From Adhaeribacter radiodurans (GTDB lineage Bacteria; Bacteroidota; Bacteroidia; Cytophagales; Hymenobacteraceae), in the NCBI RefSeq assembly GCF_014075995.1, contig NZ_CP055153.1:2604001-2668000 (forward strand): a stretch of DNA of 64,000 bases, written 5' to 3'. This document shows, in pieces, positions 44,662 through 53,936 of this stretch (the stretch's first letter is position 1; each line of letters starts with the position of its first letter). The position numbers and the translations under genes are program-made. The notes under the pieces were generated by a model that searched no databases, had not been told where the DNA came from, and was given only the letters and a program-made list of their open reading frames with translations.

Positions 44662-45068
44662 ACCATAATTTAATGAATTTAATTAAATATATTAAAATTA
44701 AAATGAACTATAAATAAGTAATACAAATATTTATCATCCTTTTAAAGCAAATTTTATTTAAATTAAATTTAGAAGTAATAATTTCTTTCTAAGATCTTCT
44801 TGCTTATAAAAAATTGGTATCCTTTGTAATTTAGGTTTAACAATGATAAATACATTAAAATGGAAAGACATTCAACGGAGGTTTTTTGTATAAAGGATTG
44901 TAAATAGGTGCCAATATCTTATCTAAAGAAATATAATTACTTAAAATAAGGCAACACAAAAAACGGAGCGCTTAATTTTCCTAAAATGGTAATTCAACAG
45001 GAAGTATTAGTTTTGTTGTTTGTATAGATTCGGGAAAATAAATTATCTGCATACTTTTAGTAAAAATT
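44662..45068. other. AT-rich non-coding stretch
   Basis: These 407 bp are strongly AT-rich. The only short frame that reads like protein is 16 codons at about 44842 (ATG ATA AAT ..., MINTLKWKDIQRRFFV), which could be a gene scrap. No promoter, hairpin or repeat is convincing. Confidence 0.4.
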
Positions 45069-45101
45069 AAAGGGCCAGCGCAATTTTTACGCTAGCCCTT
45101 T
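45069..45101. terminator. Terminator of the Kelch-protein gene
   Basis: A 12-bp stem (AAAGGGCCAGCG with CGCTAGCCCTTT, one mismatch that becomes a G-U pair in the minus-strand RNA) is followed by T-rich sequence on both sides. It lies 20 bp downstream of the stop at 45121. Confidence 0.8.
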
Positions 45102-45120
45102 ATTTTTTTACTAAATGCTC

Positions 45121-46836
45121 CTAATTTGTGGTTATTAATAGTTTGGCATAATAGCTTTTTCCATGTTCATTCATTCGTAAGAAATAAATGCCGGAATTTA
45201 GTGGCCGCTCCGATAAATTAAATTGCAAGATGGAAGTAAGATTTTCAATGATTAATTTATCTTTTAATATAGCTATTCCAGAGGCATTAACAATAACGAA
45301 AGGCACCTCTCCTATTACGTTCTCCGGAAGCTTAACCTTAAATTGTTGATCCGTTATTGGATTTGGATAAGCAACCAAAGATTGAGTTAAAACAACCGTT
45401 TCTTTACTAATATCTTCTTCCATTCTGGAGGTAGATGATTTACCCGTTCCGTTAAAAGTTATGGATGTGCTGCCTAATTGTCCGGAATGCTTCACCACTA
45501 AACTTCCCGATTGGGTTCCGGTTGTTTTAGGACTAAATCTTAAACTAATATTAACACTCTTGCCCGGGGCAAGTATAAAAGGCACGGTATAAGGCGAACT
45601 AAAGGCAAAAGCACTTGCTCCCGATTTAGTGAAAGAAGAAATAACAATAGCTTGGTTACCTGTAGTATTAGAAAGAGTTAGGGTTTTACTACTCGATGAA
45701 TTTATAGCTATTGTTCCAAAGCTTAAACTGGTTGGAGCGGTTAACTTACTTTGGGTTATTGCCAAACCGGTTGGAGAAGTACGGGAATCAAAATAAAATG
45801 CTTCTTGGGTATTTAATTCTGGAGTTCCACCCCGGTTTCCGCAACCAGCGGCTATATAAATGTTATTATTATTTACAATGGCCTGGGTTCCATGCCGGCC
45901 TTGTTTTAAGTCTTTTAACCGCCGCCAGGTCTGGGTTCGTACATTTAAAGCTTCGGTGTGTTTATGGGCCGTTGATTGCGAGCCACTTTCGCCGCCTATT
46001 ATAATTACCTCTTCGCCTAAAACGGCGGTGGCAGTTCCGGCCCGTTGCGTAGGTATATTTTTGCTACTGGCTAAGGTTGTCCATTTATTGGTAGCAAATT
46101 CATAAACATCCACTTGCGGAACAGTTAAGTTAAATGTTTGGTTAGTACTCGCCGATGACCGCCTTCCTGCTGCTACATACAATTTGCCATTAATTACCGC
46201 AGCCTGAAAATGATCACGAGCGCGTGGTGCATTTGCTAAAATACGCCATTTATTAGTAGCCGGGTCATATTCATCTAACCAATTTACGTGACCTGCCCAA
46301 TGACCATCTTTAATACCTGCCACTACATAAATTTTTTTATTATAAACAACCACTCCCGAAGATCCCCGCCGCCGGGAAGATGGGATGGAAGCCCCGGTAA
46401 TCCATTTGTTCGTGGCCGGATTGTAAATGTAAATGTTAGCAACAGGTTTTTCGTGCGGATAAGATCCTGTAAAAGCCCCTACTACGTAAATTAAACCGTC
46501 TATGGTTATTGCCTGAAAATGATGCAATTCAATGGGAGTATTAACCTTATTGGTCCAGGTTCTGTTTTTGGGATCAAAAACCTGAACGGGTTTTATTTTT
46601 CTACCGCCTAGTAAATAAAATTTATTACCGGTTTGTACAAAACTTGCTTCGTGCCGTGCCGTAGGTGAGCCAGAAGTTGACGTAACCGATACCCAAGTAC
46701 CGGTAGTGGAATGTGCCGCGTTACTTATAATAAGTGATTTAGTATTTTTAAAAGCAAAACAAATAAAGATTAGCGCTAAAAAGAAAACACTACCAAACGT
46801 AATTTTCTTTAAAGAAGAAGCTTTGTTTTTTTTCAT
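45121..46836 (-). CDS. Kelch-repeat surface protein with T9SS C-terminal sorting domain
   Basis: A 571-residue exported protein. An N-terminal hydrophobic signal (VFFLALIFICFAF) is followed by about six Kelch repeats (residues 50-345; GGRKIKPVQVFDPKNRTW, IYVVAGIKDGH type), forming a beta-propeller. Next comes a choice-of-anchor/Hydin-like beta domain (about 360-470) and a type A T9SS sorting domain of some 90 residues beginning SLVAYPNPITDQQFKV. The protein is thus secreted across the outer membrane by the type IX system and attached or released. The Kelch domain may bind glycans or proteins. It is monocistronic. Confidence 0.9.
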   Translation of the reverse strand: MKKNKASSLKKITFGSVFFLALIFICFAFKNTKSLIISNAAHSTTGTWVSVTSTSGSPTARHEASFVQTGNKFYLLGGRKIKPVQVFDPKNRTWTNKVNTPIELHHFQAITIDGLIYVVGAFTGSYPHEKPVANIYIYNPATNKWITGASIPSSRRRGSSGVVVYNKKIYVVAGIKDGHWAGHVNWLDEYDPATNKWRILANAPRARDHFQAAVINGKLYVAAGRRSSASTNQTFNLTVPQVDVYEFATNKWTTLASSKNIPTQRAGTATAVLGEEVIIIGGESGSQSTAHKHTEALNVRTQTWRRLKDLKQGRHGTQAIVNNNNIYIAAGCGNRGGTPELNTQEAFYFDSRTSPTGLAITQSKLTAPTSLSFGTIAINSSSSKTLTLSNTTGNQAIVISSFTKSGASAFAFSSPYTVPFILAPGKSVNISLRFSPKTTGTQSGSLVVKHSGQLGSTSITFNGTGKSSTSRMEEDISKETVVLTQSLVAYPNPITDQQFKVKLPENVIGEVPFVIVNASGIAILKDKLIIENLTSILQFNLSERPLNSGIYFLRMNEHGKSYYAKLLITTN

Positions 46837-47267
46837 AACTATTTAAATCAACAATTCGCAAAAGTGAGTCCTTGTTTAAAATAAATTTGAAACTAAATTA
46901 TACCAGAACGTGCCTATTTATTAGCAAAAGAATTAACTCTACTTATAAAGTAATTAAGTAAATGAACCAACTAAGTACCTGGGCAGAAGTAAATATTCAT
47001 TTTCTCGCGCAGCTTTAATATAAAAACCACTACCCATTACCCCTCTTAAACTTAGTAGAGGAGATTTTCCCCTAACTTATCCTCTATCATTTAATTTGTC
47101 TCTACACTTATAATTTTCTGGCTAATTTGATTTATCATTATAAATTAACAGTTTTTTATAATAAATCCTAATATAAATATAATTTTAGTTAGGTATTCAA
47201 TCCTTGCTACTACAGTATTTAATTTTAAAGAGTATTTTAGTAGCATTTAATAATTAATTATTCTTGC
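46837..47267. other. AT-rich gap between divergent genes
   Basis: These 431 bp hold promoters for the Kelch and VOC genes by position, but no perfect TAnnTTTG with a spaced TTG was found; CACTTTTG just upstream of the Kelch gene (minus strand, about 46859-46866) has one mismatch. There is no credible gene or hairpin. Confidence 0.4.
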
Positions 47268-47663
47268 ATGAATCAGCAAATCGGGCAAATTGCCTTGGTA
47301 GTAAAAGATTATGATGAAGCAATAGAATTCTACACCCAAAAACTAAATTTTGAGGTAGTAGAAGATACAGTATTAACTGAAACAAAACGCTGGGTGGTTA
47401 TTGCTCCCAAAGGCTCTGATGGATGCCGTTTGTTATTAGCGAAAGCTGCTACGGATGAACAAATAAGCCGGATTGGAAATCAGACAGGCGGCCGCGTATT
47501 TTTGTTTTTGTACACCGATGATTTTAGGAAGGATTTTGAAAATATGCAGCGAGTAGGCATAATTTTCGTGCGGGGTCCCGTTCAGGAGCCTTTTGGAACA
47601 GTGGCTGTATTTCAGGACTTATATGGCAACCTTTGGGATTTTATTCAACGCAATAAGCCATAA
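47268..47663 (+). CDS. VOC-family (glyoxalase/bleomycin-resistance fold) protein
   Basis: A 131-residue vicinal-oxygen-chelate protein: QIALVVKDYDEAIEFYTQKLNF at the start (segments QIALVVKDYDEAI and FYTQKLNFEVVED), RWVVIAPKGS, and a C-terminal FGTVAVFQDLYGNLWDFIQ with the metal-ligand glutamate position replaced by aspartate (WDFIQ). Members bind metals and act as isomerases, dioxygenases or drug-binding proteins. Substrate is unknown. It is a single gene beside the GC-rich repeat pair. Confidence 0.85.
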   Translation: MNQQIGQIALVVKDYDEAIEFYTQKLNFEVVEDTVLTETKRWVVIAPKGSDGCRLLLAKAATDEQISRIGNQTGGRVFLFLYTDDFRKDFENMQRVGIIFVRGPVQEPFGTVAVFQDLYGNLWDFIQRNKP

Positions 47664-47800
47664 ATTTATGCTGGTCTGAATGGATTAGACCCAATAATTA
47701 CTAATTAACCTGGTAAATCAGTTGAACTAAAGGCAGCAGGCTCCTTAAAATCTTATTTTAAATAGTAAGTTGTAGTTGTTATAGCAGACTTTGGTGTTGT

Positions 47801-48008
47801 TCTTTGGAGCCTTTTCGAGTCTCCAATTTATTGGTGCTAAATTAATTTGATTGGGCTGAGTTTACCTTGTGGCTGGCTGGTCTCGTTCGGCTCTCTCAAG
47901 CGGTTTAGCGAACCTTAGTTCACTGCGTTGCTCCATGCTGCTCCGTACACCAGAACGCTAAAAGGCCCTCCATAGCCAAACTGGTATTAGTGCTTGTAGC
48001 TACTGTTT
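47801..48008 (+). repeat. GC-rich repeat, left copy of an inverted pair
   Basis: The copy opens with TCTTTGGAGCCTTTTCGAG and closes with GCCAAACTGGTATTAGT (47975-47991) followed by GCTTGTAGCTACTGTTTT. It is non-coding and clearly richer in G and C than its surroundings. It matches the right copy at both ends, with a less similar middle (CTCGTTCGGCTCTCTC shared). Confidence 0.75.
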
Positions 48009-48177
48009 TTCTTCCACATCTTGTATAGTTAACTTTGTTAATATAAGAAGAAGAAAACGGTTTTTAAGGGCGGCTACTAAAAACAATAATTAACGGAATG
48101 AAACTTCCTATTCTGCTTTTCCTCTCCGCAAATCCTGATAAATTAGGCTTAATACAGTCTAATACAACCTAAAAAGT
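48009..48177. other. AT-rich spacer between the two inverted repeat copies
   Basis: The 169-bp centre is not repeated and has no gene. It contains no obvious hairpin. It would form the loop if the two copies paired. Confidence 0.5.
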
Positions 48178-48386
48178 AAAACAGTAGTTACAAGCTACTA
48201 ATACCAGTTTGGCTGTGGAGCACCTGCTAGGCTTCCGGTGCCGCAGGCATTCCGCAGACGAAGTCGAGGAAAGGAAGGCTAGCGAGTGCGAAAGAGCCAA
48301 ACGAGGCCCGCCGACCATGAGGCAAACTGGTTACTTCTCAATTCGCATCAGCACCGCTGCCTGGAGACTTGAAAAGGCTCCAAAGA
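48178..48386 (-). repeat. GC-rich repeat, right copy in inverted orientation
   Basis: Read on the minus strand it starts TCTTTGGAGCCTTTTCAAG, 24 of 25 identical to the left copy's outer end. It ends with GCCAAACTGGTATTAGT, the exact 17-bp match to the left copy (48197-48213). Size is 209 bp against 208 bp on the left, so the two are whole copies of one element. Confidence 0.75.
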
Positions 48387-48492
48387 AAACTCTAACTAGC
48401 AAGCAAAATCCATAATAGCTTTTTGATACGATTTGGTATTATTTCCCCAGCTTAAAATTTAATTCTAATTACAAGATTACAAATATTCTATA

Positions 48493-48530
48493 AAAAGAAA
48501 AACCAGCCCAAAGGAGCTGGTTTTTCTTTT
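48493..48530 (-). terminator. Terminator of the subtilase gene
   Basis: A perfect 15-bp stem (AAAAGAAAAACCAGC with GCTGGTTTTTCTTTT) surrounds an 8-nt loop. On the minus strand it is followed by T-rich sequence, 17 bp after the subtilase stop. Confidence 0.88.
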
Positions 48531-48546
48531 GTAAAAACTTCAAAAA

Positions 48547-50205
48547 TTATTTCTGGGCACTAAGCTGTTCAGCCATTTTAACGGCCTCGTAAGCATTTAC
48601 AATCCCACCGGTAATAGACAAAGAGCCAAAAGGAACCAGACCCGTTTCTACTTTTTTATCTAAACCAGGTTTTACTACTTCCAGATTAGAGTATTTAAGC
48701 GATGATTTCAAAATTATATCCCGCACTTGTACTGCGGTTAGTTCCGGGAAGTATGAAAACAATAAGGCAGCCACCCCGGCCGTAACTGGCGAAGCCATGC
48801 TGGTACCACTATGCTCTTGGTAAATTTGATTAGGCCCTAAGGAATAAATATCTACGCCGGGGGCAAATACATCTACCGATTGTTTGCCGTAGTTCGAGAA
48901 ATTAGCGACAAATTTTTCATTGTTTTCCCAAGCTGTAGCTCCTATTTCCAACCAGTTTTGTAACGTTTGTCCATTTTTCAGGGTACGGGATGGGTAGTTA
49001 GTGGCCTGGTCCAGATTTTCGCCGTCATTACCCGCACCATGCACCAATAATACACCTTTGCTTTCGGCGTACTTCATGGCCGCATCTACGGCTTCTTTAT
49101 TAGAGGTGTAAGATTTACCAAAACTCATGTTAATTACCTGAGCCCCGTTATTTACTGCGTAATAAATAGCATTAGCCACATCTTTGTCCCGCTCATCTCC
49201 ATTAGGAACAGCCCGCACCACCATAATTTTAACATTATCGGCTACCCCTTTAACTCCTAAGTTGTTGCGTCGGTTAGCGGCTACAATACCGGCCACGTGG
49301 GTTCCATGGTCGGCATCCGGACCAATTACATCGTTGTTGCCATAAAATTTATCATTGATATCTTCGTAATTGTCTCCTACAATGGACCGAGGATCAAAAT
49401 CAGGATTTAAACCAAATTTTAATACATAATCAAAGTGCTCGGCTGCATTTTTAATTTCTGCCACTAAGTTGTTTTCGTAAGCGTACTGTAACAAAGCTTT
49501 CGATTTCATTACCCGCATATCCGTGGAGTTAATTGCTTCAACCTGGCTGGGTGTAAAATCGGTTACGCCTAAGTGCTTCTGCACAATAGATTCAGCTTGT
49601 TTAAACGTATCATAGAACTTTTGAAAATCGGCGGCCTGCGCTTGCGCTTCTTTTACCTCTTTTTCGTAGTCGGCTTTTATTTTTTGGTACTGGGCGTATT
49701 CTTCTTTTTGTTTGCGCTTAATCTTTTTCTTATTTTCAAACTCTTTGCGCAAACGGGCATACTGCCGGGTAACTTCGTAGGTATCGTCTTTTACGTTCTG
49801 GCCATTTTTGTTACCTAAAAAACTCCAGCCATTTACATCATCTACGTAGCCATTTTTATCATCATCCACTCCATTACCAGCCACTTCTTTAGGGTTTACC
49901 CAAATAATGCCTTGTAAATCTTCGTGTTTAACATCTACGCCTGAATCTATAATGGCAACAACCACTGTGCGGGAAGTACGGTTTTGCAAGTGTTGGTAGG
50001 CTTTTTCGGTACTTACCCCTAAAACTTTATCATTCGCAAAATCCAGATTAAACCAATTATTCGGAGCTTTTAAAGCTACTGAATCAGCAACAAAAGATTT
50101 TTGGTATTTTTTGCGAAGTTCGCGGTGGCCAGTATCGGCTTGGGCAATTTGGGAAAAGGTTGTAACGGCTATAAAACCGGTTAAAGCAAAATGTTTTAAA
50201 GTCAT
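48547..50205 (-). CDS. Exported S8-family serine peptidase (subtilase)
   Basis: A 552-residue protein with a signal peptide (ALTGFIAVTTFSQIAQA) and the full catalytic triad: Asp87 in VVAIIDSGVD, His near 300 in DADHGTHVAGI and Ser near 475 in HSGTSMASPVTAGVA. Between Asp and His lies a long charged insertion (about residues 140-225; KKKIKRKQKEEYAQYQKI) likely to form a coiled coil. Such insertions are usual in this Bacteroidota subgroup. No pro-domain or T9SS sorting domain is visible, so it probably acts in the periplasm. It is followed by its own terminator. Confidence 0.92.
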   Translation of the reverse strand: MTLKHFALTGFIAVTTFSQIAQADTGHRELRKKYQKSFVADSVALKAPNNWFNLDFANDKVLGVSTEKAYQHLQNRTSRTVVVAIIDSGVDVKHEDLQGIIWVNPKEVAGNGVDDDKNGYVDDVNGWSFLGNKNGQNVKDDTYEVTRQYARLRKEFENKKKIKRKQKEEYAQYQKIKADYEKEVKEAQAQAADFQKFYDTFKQAESIVQKHLGVTDFTPSQVEAINSTDMRVMKSKALLQYAYENNLVAEIKNAAEHFDYVLKFGLNPDFDPRSIVGDNYEDINDKFYGNNDVIGPDADHGTHVAGIVAANRRNNLGVKGVADNVKIMVVRAVPNGDERDKDVANAIYYAVNNGAQVINMSFGKSYTSNKEAVDAAMKYAESKGVLLVHGAGNDGENLDQATNYPSRTLKNGQTLQNWLEIGATAWENNEKFVANFSNYGKQSVDVFAPGVDIYSLGPNQIYQEHSGTSMASPVTAGVAALLFSYFPELTAVQVRDIILKSSLKYSNLEVVKPGLDKKVETGLVPFGSLSITGGIVNAYEAVKMAEQLSAQK

Positions 50206-50325
50206 TTAATTGTAAACTTAAGATGGAGAAAAAATAGAAAACATGCCTTTTATGGTTATCTCCTATTAAACTGAAAAAATACTTTTTTAATATACGAAAA
50301 TGATTAAAATAGATTTACCGCATTT

Positions 50326-51678
50326 TTAACGGCGGGTACCATTAGTTTCAAGCCATTGATAGCCAATTAGTAAATCGGTACGCGTTCCCGGCGGGCGGTA
50401 ATAAACGAGTACGTCGTAATTATTACGGGTTTGAAAATGGCTACCTTCAAAATAAACTTCGTTAGCTTTTTGAGGCTGATTAGCCGCTTGCAGCGCAAAG
50501 GAATAATTATAATAACCTTGTTTTAACAATATTTTACCAGCGTACTGTTGCGCAGCCGGCACGTAAGTTAATTTATATTCCGGATCTAATTTCCAATCGC
50601 TCAATTGGCCAAAGACATAAACATCACCGGGTACCGGATCGGGAGCAGCCAAGGAAAAATTAACCAGTACATAATCCGGATCGCCGGTATTGGTGCTGCC
50701 AAACCGCCGGTTTTCGTAAACTATTTTTCCGTTTATATCCACATCCTGCGAATAAACGTCGCGGGAGCGGTTTTTCTCCGGGTAAAGTTTTATTTCAACA
50801 GGATTTGCTTCCAAGCTAACGGTTTCTACATTAAAACCCCGACCGCGCAAATTGCGATCATCAAAACCGCGGTATTCTTTTAACCCCGGAAAACTGTTAG
50901 TACCATTAAACAAGGTGTATTCTAATCGTTTTTGGGTATCGTGCACGAAAGAGGGCCGCAAATTAGTTTTGGCATTATCCCACCGTCCGTTTTGGCGCAA
51001 TACTACTTTAATTTCCTGAGATGGATTTACCACCGGGTAGTCGGGGTATAGTATATTAAAATCGATTTGTTGATTAGTGGCGCGTTCCTCCGTTCCTACT
51101 GGTAAAACTGATCTGGCGGCGACTGTCACCCTGTTTTCGTAGACCATCATACGGCGGGTAATAATAGGATTACCACTCCGGTCGCTGACTACTACCAGGT
51201 AATTACCGGGCAATTTCACGCGGGGTAATTGAAACCGGTAATGGAAATACGGTACTTTGGTATTGTAAGAAGAGAGTGCGTCAGTAATATAAAACTCATT
51301 AAACTCATCAATAAACTGAATCTGGGTTAAGCGCGCCTCTGCCCAGTCGATGTTGCAGTAAACAAATTTAACCGTAAACCGTTGCTGGGGGGTATTTAAC
51401 TGGTCAAACTCCAGCATAACCGGGTCTGTCTGCGTAATAGGAACCACCGGGGCATTAAAAACTTCTTCGGCGTTTCCGGTTTGTACATAGAACTGCACCG
51501 ACTTTATGGTTGGATCATACACAAAATCCTCGTAGCGGAGTCCAGTAGAGCCGGAATATTCTGATTTACCGGAAGTAGTACCCGAGGTAGCAGTAGTTTG
51601 CTCTACAGGAACACAGGAAGTTGCCCAATATAAAGAGCTAAAAAGAACGGAAAATAAAAAAAGTTGGTGTCTATTCAT
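50326..51678 (-). CDS. DUF5103 lipoprotein
   Basis: A 450-residue lipoprotein (signal FSVLFSSLYWATSC with cysteine 22) made almost only of beta strands. Traits of DUF5103 are LRYEDFVYDPTIKSVQFY at the start of the domain, VKFVYCNIDWAEA, and a C-terminal part GDVYVFGQLSDWKLDPEYK that looks like a carbohydrate-binding (CBM48/AMPK-type) strand set. The family is restricted to Bacteroidota and has no known function. It is monocistronic. An envelope location is inferred from the lipobox. Confidence 0.85.
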   Translation of the reverse strand: MNRHQLFLFSVLFSSLYWATSCVPVEQTTATSGTTSGKSEYSGSTGLRYEDFVYDPTIKSVQFYVQTGNAEEVFNAPVVPITQTDPVMLEFDQLNTPQQRFTVKFVYCNIDWAEARLTQIQFIDEFNEFYITDALSSYNTKVPYFHYRFQLPRVKLPGNYLVVVSDRSGNPIITRRMMVYENRVTVAARSVLPVGTEERATNQQIDFNILYPDYPVVNPSQEIKVVLRQNGRWDNAKTNLRPSFVHDTQKRLEYTLFNGTNSFPGLKEYRGFDDRNLRGRGFNVETVSLEANPVEIKLYPEKNRSRDVYSQDVDINGKIVYENRRFGSTNTGDPDYVLVNFSLAAPDPVPGDVYVFGQLSDWKLDPEYKLTYVPAAQQYAGKILLKQGYYNYSFALQAANQPQKANEVYFEGSHFQTRNNYDVLVYYRPPGTRTDLLIGYQWLETNGTRR

Positions 51679-51731
51679 TATTAAGCGTAAAGGTAATAAA
51701 ACGAATATACACCAACTTCTGGTTTATTTTA

Positions 51732-53675
51732 TCAGAAATTTTTTACTTGATTTTCGAGTTCATCAATTGCCAGCAAGAATTCTTCCCATTGGGTATTTTT
51801 AAGTTCCAGTTGCTTTTTAATAGAATCGAACTGCTGGGTAGCTTCCTGTAATTGAGTAGGATTACCGTAAATATTTGGATCAGCGAGTTGTTTTTCCAAA
51901 TTGGCTTGTTTGGTTTCCAAGTCACTGATTTGATTTTCTACTTCTTTTAACTGCTGGTTTAATTTTTTAAGATCCTGCTGCAAAGCGGCAGTGTTGGCCG
52001 ATGTAGTTGAAGTTTTAATTGGTTCCGGCTTAGTTGCGGTGGGCTTTTCTATTTTATCTCCCGTTTTCCGGTTGTTCTTATCGCGTTGTTCCTGCCAATA
52101 TTCGTATTCGTGGTAAGTGCCGGGGTATTGTTTTAGCTGATAATCTTCGATGTACCAAATCTTATTTGCCACATTTTCGACGAAGTAACGGTCGTGGGAA
52201 ATTACCACAAAAGTACCTTCGTACTGTTCCAAAGCCTGGATCAGAATATTAACCGATTGCATATCCAAGTGGTTGGTAGGCTCATCGAGCAGCAAAAAAT
52301 TAGCTTCCGAAATAAGGGTTTTAGCTAAAGCAACCCGCGATTTTTCTCCTCCGGATAATACTTTTATTTTTTTAAATACTGCATCACCCGTAAACAAGAA
52401 AGAACCTAATATGCCGCGTAATTCCATTTCGTTACGCTTGCTACCAGCTTCTATCAGTTCTTGAAGAATTTCGTTATCTACGTGTAAAGATTCTAACTGG
52501 TGCTGCGCGTAAAAAGACATAATTACATTGTGCCCGAGTTGGCGCTTGCCATTAATTGCTTCATCGCCGGCAATAATGCGTAAAAGCGTAGATTTACCTT
52601 TACCGTTAGCCCCAATTAAAGCAATTTTATCGCCCCGTTCAATGTTTACGTGCGTGTCCCGGAAAATAACCTTGTCGCCGTAGCTTTTGCTCATGTGTTC
52701 CAGGCGTAGAATATGACGGCCTGGTTGTACGTTAAACTGAAATTTAAAATTTACTTTTGGTGCATCGCTGGCTACATCTTCAATCCGTTCTAATTTATCG
52801 AGCATTTTCGCGCGGCTCTGGGCTTGTTTGGCTTTCGAGGCTTTGGCTTTAAACCGCTCAATAAACCGCTCGGCCTGCCGTATTTGAGATTGCTGGTTTT
52901 CAAAAGCGCCTTTCTGGATTTCGTTGCGAAGTTCTTTTTCTTCGAGGTAAAAAGAGTAATTACCCGCGTATAAGTTTAATTTTTGCTGCGCTACTTCAAC
53001 GGTGGTATTAGTAGTTTTATCTAAAAATTCCCGGTCGTGGGAAACAATTATAACCGATCCTTCATAGTTTTCCAGATAATTTTCGAGCCATTTAATCGAA
53101 GGTAAATCCAGGTGGTTAGTAGGCTCATCTAACAGCAGCAAAGATGGTTTTTGCAATAAAATTTTAGCCAACATTACCCGCATGCGCCAGCCACCCGAAA
53201 AAGTTTTTAGGGGTTTTTGCAAATCCTCGGTGCTAAAACCTAATCCTTCTAAAATTTCTTCGGCTTTATTTTGAATGTTATAGCCGTCTAAGGCTTCAAA
53301 TTGCTCCTGCAGTTTGGCTAAAACATCTACCAGTTCGTCGCGGTAGTCTGTTTCAAATTCGTGTAAAACGTCCTCGATCTTCTTTTGCAACACCAAGGCT
53401 TCTTCAAAAGCCTGCATAGCTACCAGTAATATACTATCCTCTGTTTGGTACGACAATAAGTCCTGATTTAAAAAGCCCAAAGTAGTTTCGCGACTCATCT
53501 GGATGGTTCCATTATCAGGCTTATACTCCCCTACCAACACGCGCAGCAGCGTAGATTTACCCGTACCATTTAGGCCAATTAACCCAATTTTATCTTTCGG
53601 TTTAATGTGTAAATTGGCATCTTCGTAGAGGGTGCGGCTACCAAAATGAAAATCGAGATTATTAATAGAAATCAT
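51732..53675 (-). CDS. ABC-F family ATPase (translation factor type)
   Basis: About 647 residues with two ABC domains and no membrane segments. First domain: GLNGTGKST, FSGGWRMRVMLAK, LLLLDEPTNHLDLPS. Second: GANGKGKST, LSGGEKSRVALAK, LLLDEPTNHLDMQS. Between them is the ABC-F linker helix pair (AERFIERFKAKASKAKQAQ), and a C-terminal coiled coil (about 560-640) binds nucleic acid. ABC-F proteins act on ribosomes. The ATG at 53675 is preferred; an upstream frame to 53699 would overlap the -7 promoter box. Confidence 0.93.
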   Translation of the reverse strand: MISINNLDFHFGSRTLYEDANLHIKPKDKIGLIGLNGTGKSTLLRVLVGEYKPDNGTIQMSRETTLGFLNQDLLSYQTEDSILLVAMQAFEEALVLQKKIEDVLHEFETDYRDELVDVLAKLQEQFEALDGYNIQNKAEEILEGLGFSTEDLQKPLKTFSGGWRMRVMLAKILLQKPSLLLLDEPTNHLDLPSIKWLENYLENYEGSVIIVSHDREFLDKTTNTTVEVAQQKLNLYAGNYSFYLEEKELRNEIQKGAFENQQSQIRQAERFIERFKAKASKAKQAQSRAKMLDKLERIEDVASDAPKVNFKFQFNVQPGRHILRLEHMSKSYGDKVIFRDTHVNIERGDKIALIGANGKGKSTLLRIIAGDEAINGKRQLGHNVIMSFYAQHQLESLHVDNEILQELIEAGSKRNEMELRGILGSFLFTGDAVFKKIKVLSGGEKSRVALAKTLISEANFLLLDEPTNHLDMQSVNILIQALEQYEGTFVVISHDRYFVENVANKIWYIEDYQLKQYPGTYHEYEYWQEQRDKNNRKTGDKIEKPTATKPEPIKTSTTSANTAALQQDLKKLNQQLKEVENQISDLETKQANLEKQLADPNIYGNPTQLQEATQQFDSIKKQLELKNTQWEEFLLAIDELENQVKNF

Positions 53676-53696
53676 GAATTGTAGAAATAAAAAACG

Positions 53697-53727
53697 CAAA
53701 GGTAAGTAAGGCTACAGCAAGTTGCAA
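53697..53727 (-). promoter_or_regulatory. Promoter of the ABC-F gene
   Basis: On the minus strand TTG (53725-53727), 20 bp and TACCTTTG (53697-53704) match the Bacteroidota consensus. Transcription from here would start near 53690 and fixes the ABC-F start at 53675. Confidence 0.6.
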
Positions 53728-53936
53728 GTCTAAAGAATATAAGCTCAGAAGGTTAAAAAGTTCTAAAGTTGAAACTTACAAATTTTGCGTCCTTCTTAGG
53801 AGATTTACTTAGTGATTAAACAAAAACAAAATGTAAAAACTACGTGGTTTAGTAACTTTCTATTTTATTCTATCTAATAACACTTAAAACTAACACAACG
53901 AATGCCTGCTTTCTCTCGTTTGCAGGTTAAAAATAA

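Noticed and set aside
44842-44892. A 16-codon frame in the AT-rich gap
   Set aside because: Too short and without a recognisable partner to call a gene; mentioned only as a possible scrap.
48209-48415. A 68-codon open frame on the plus strand
   Set aside because: It lies inside the right copy of the GC-rich repeat, has no family resemblance, and its openness is explained by composition.
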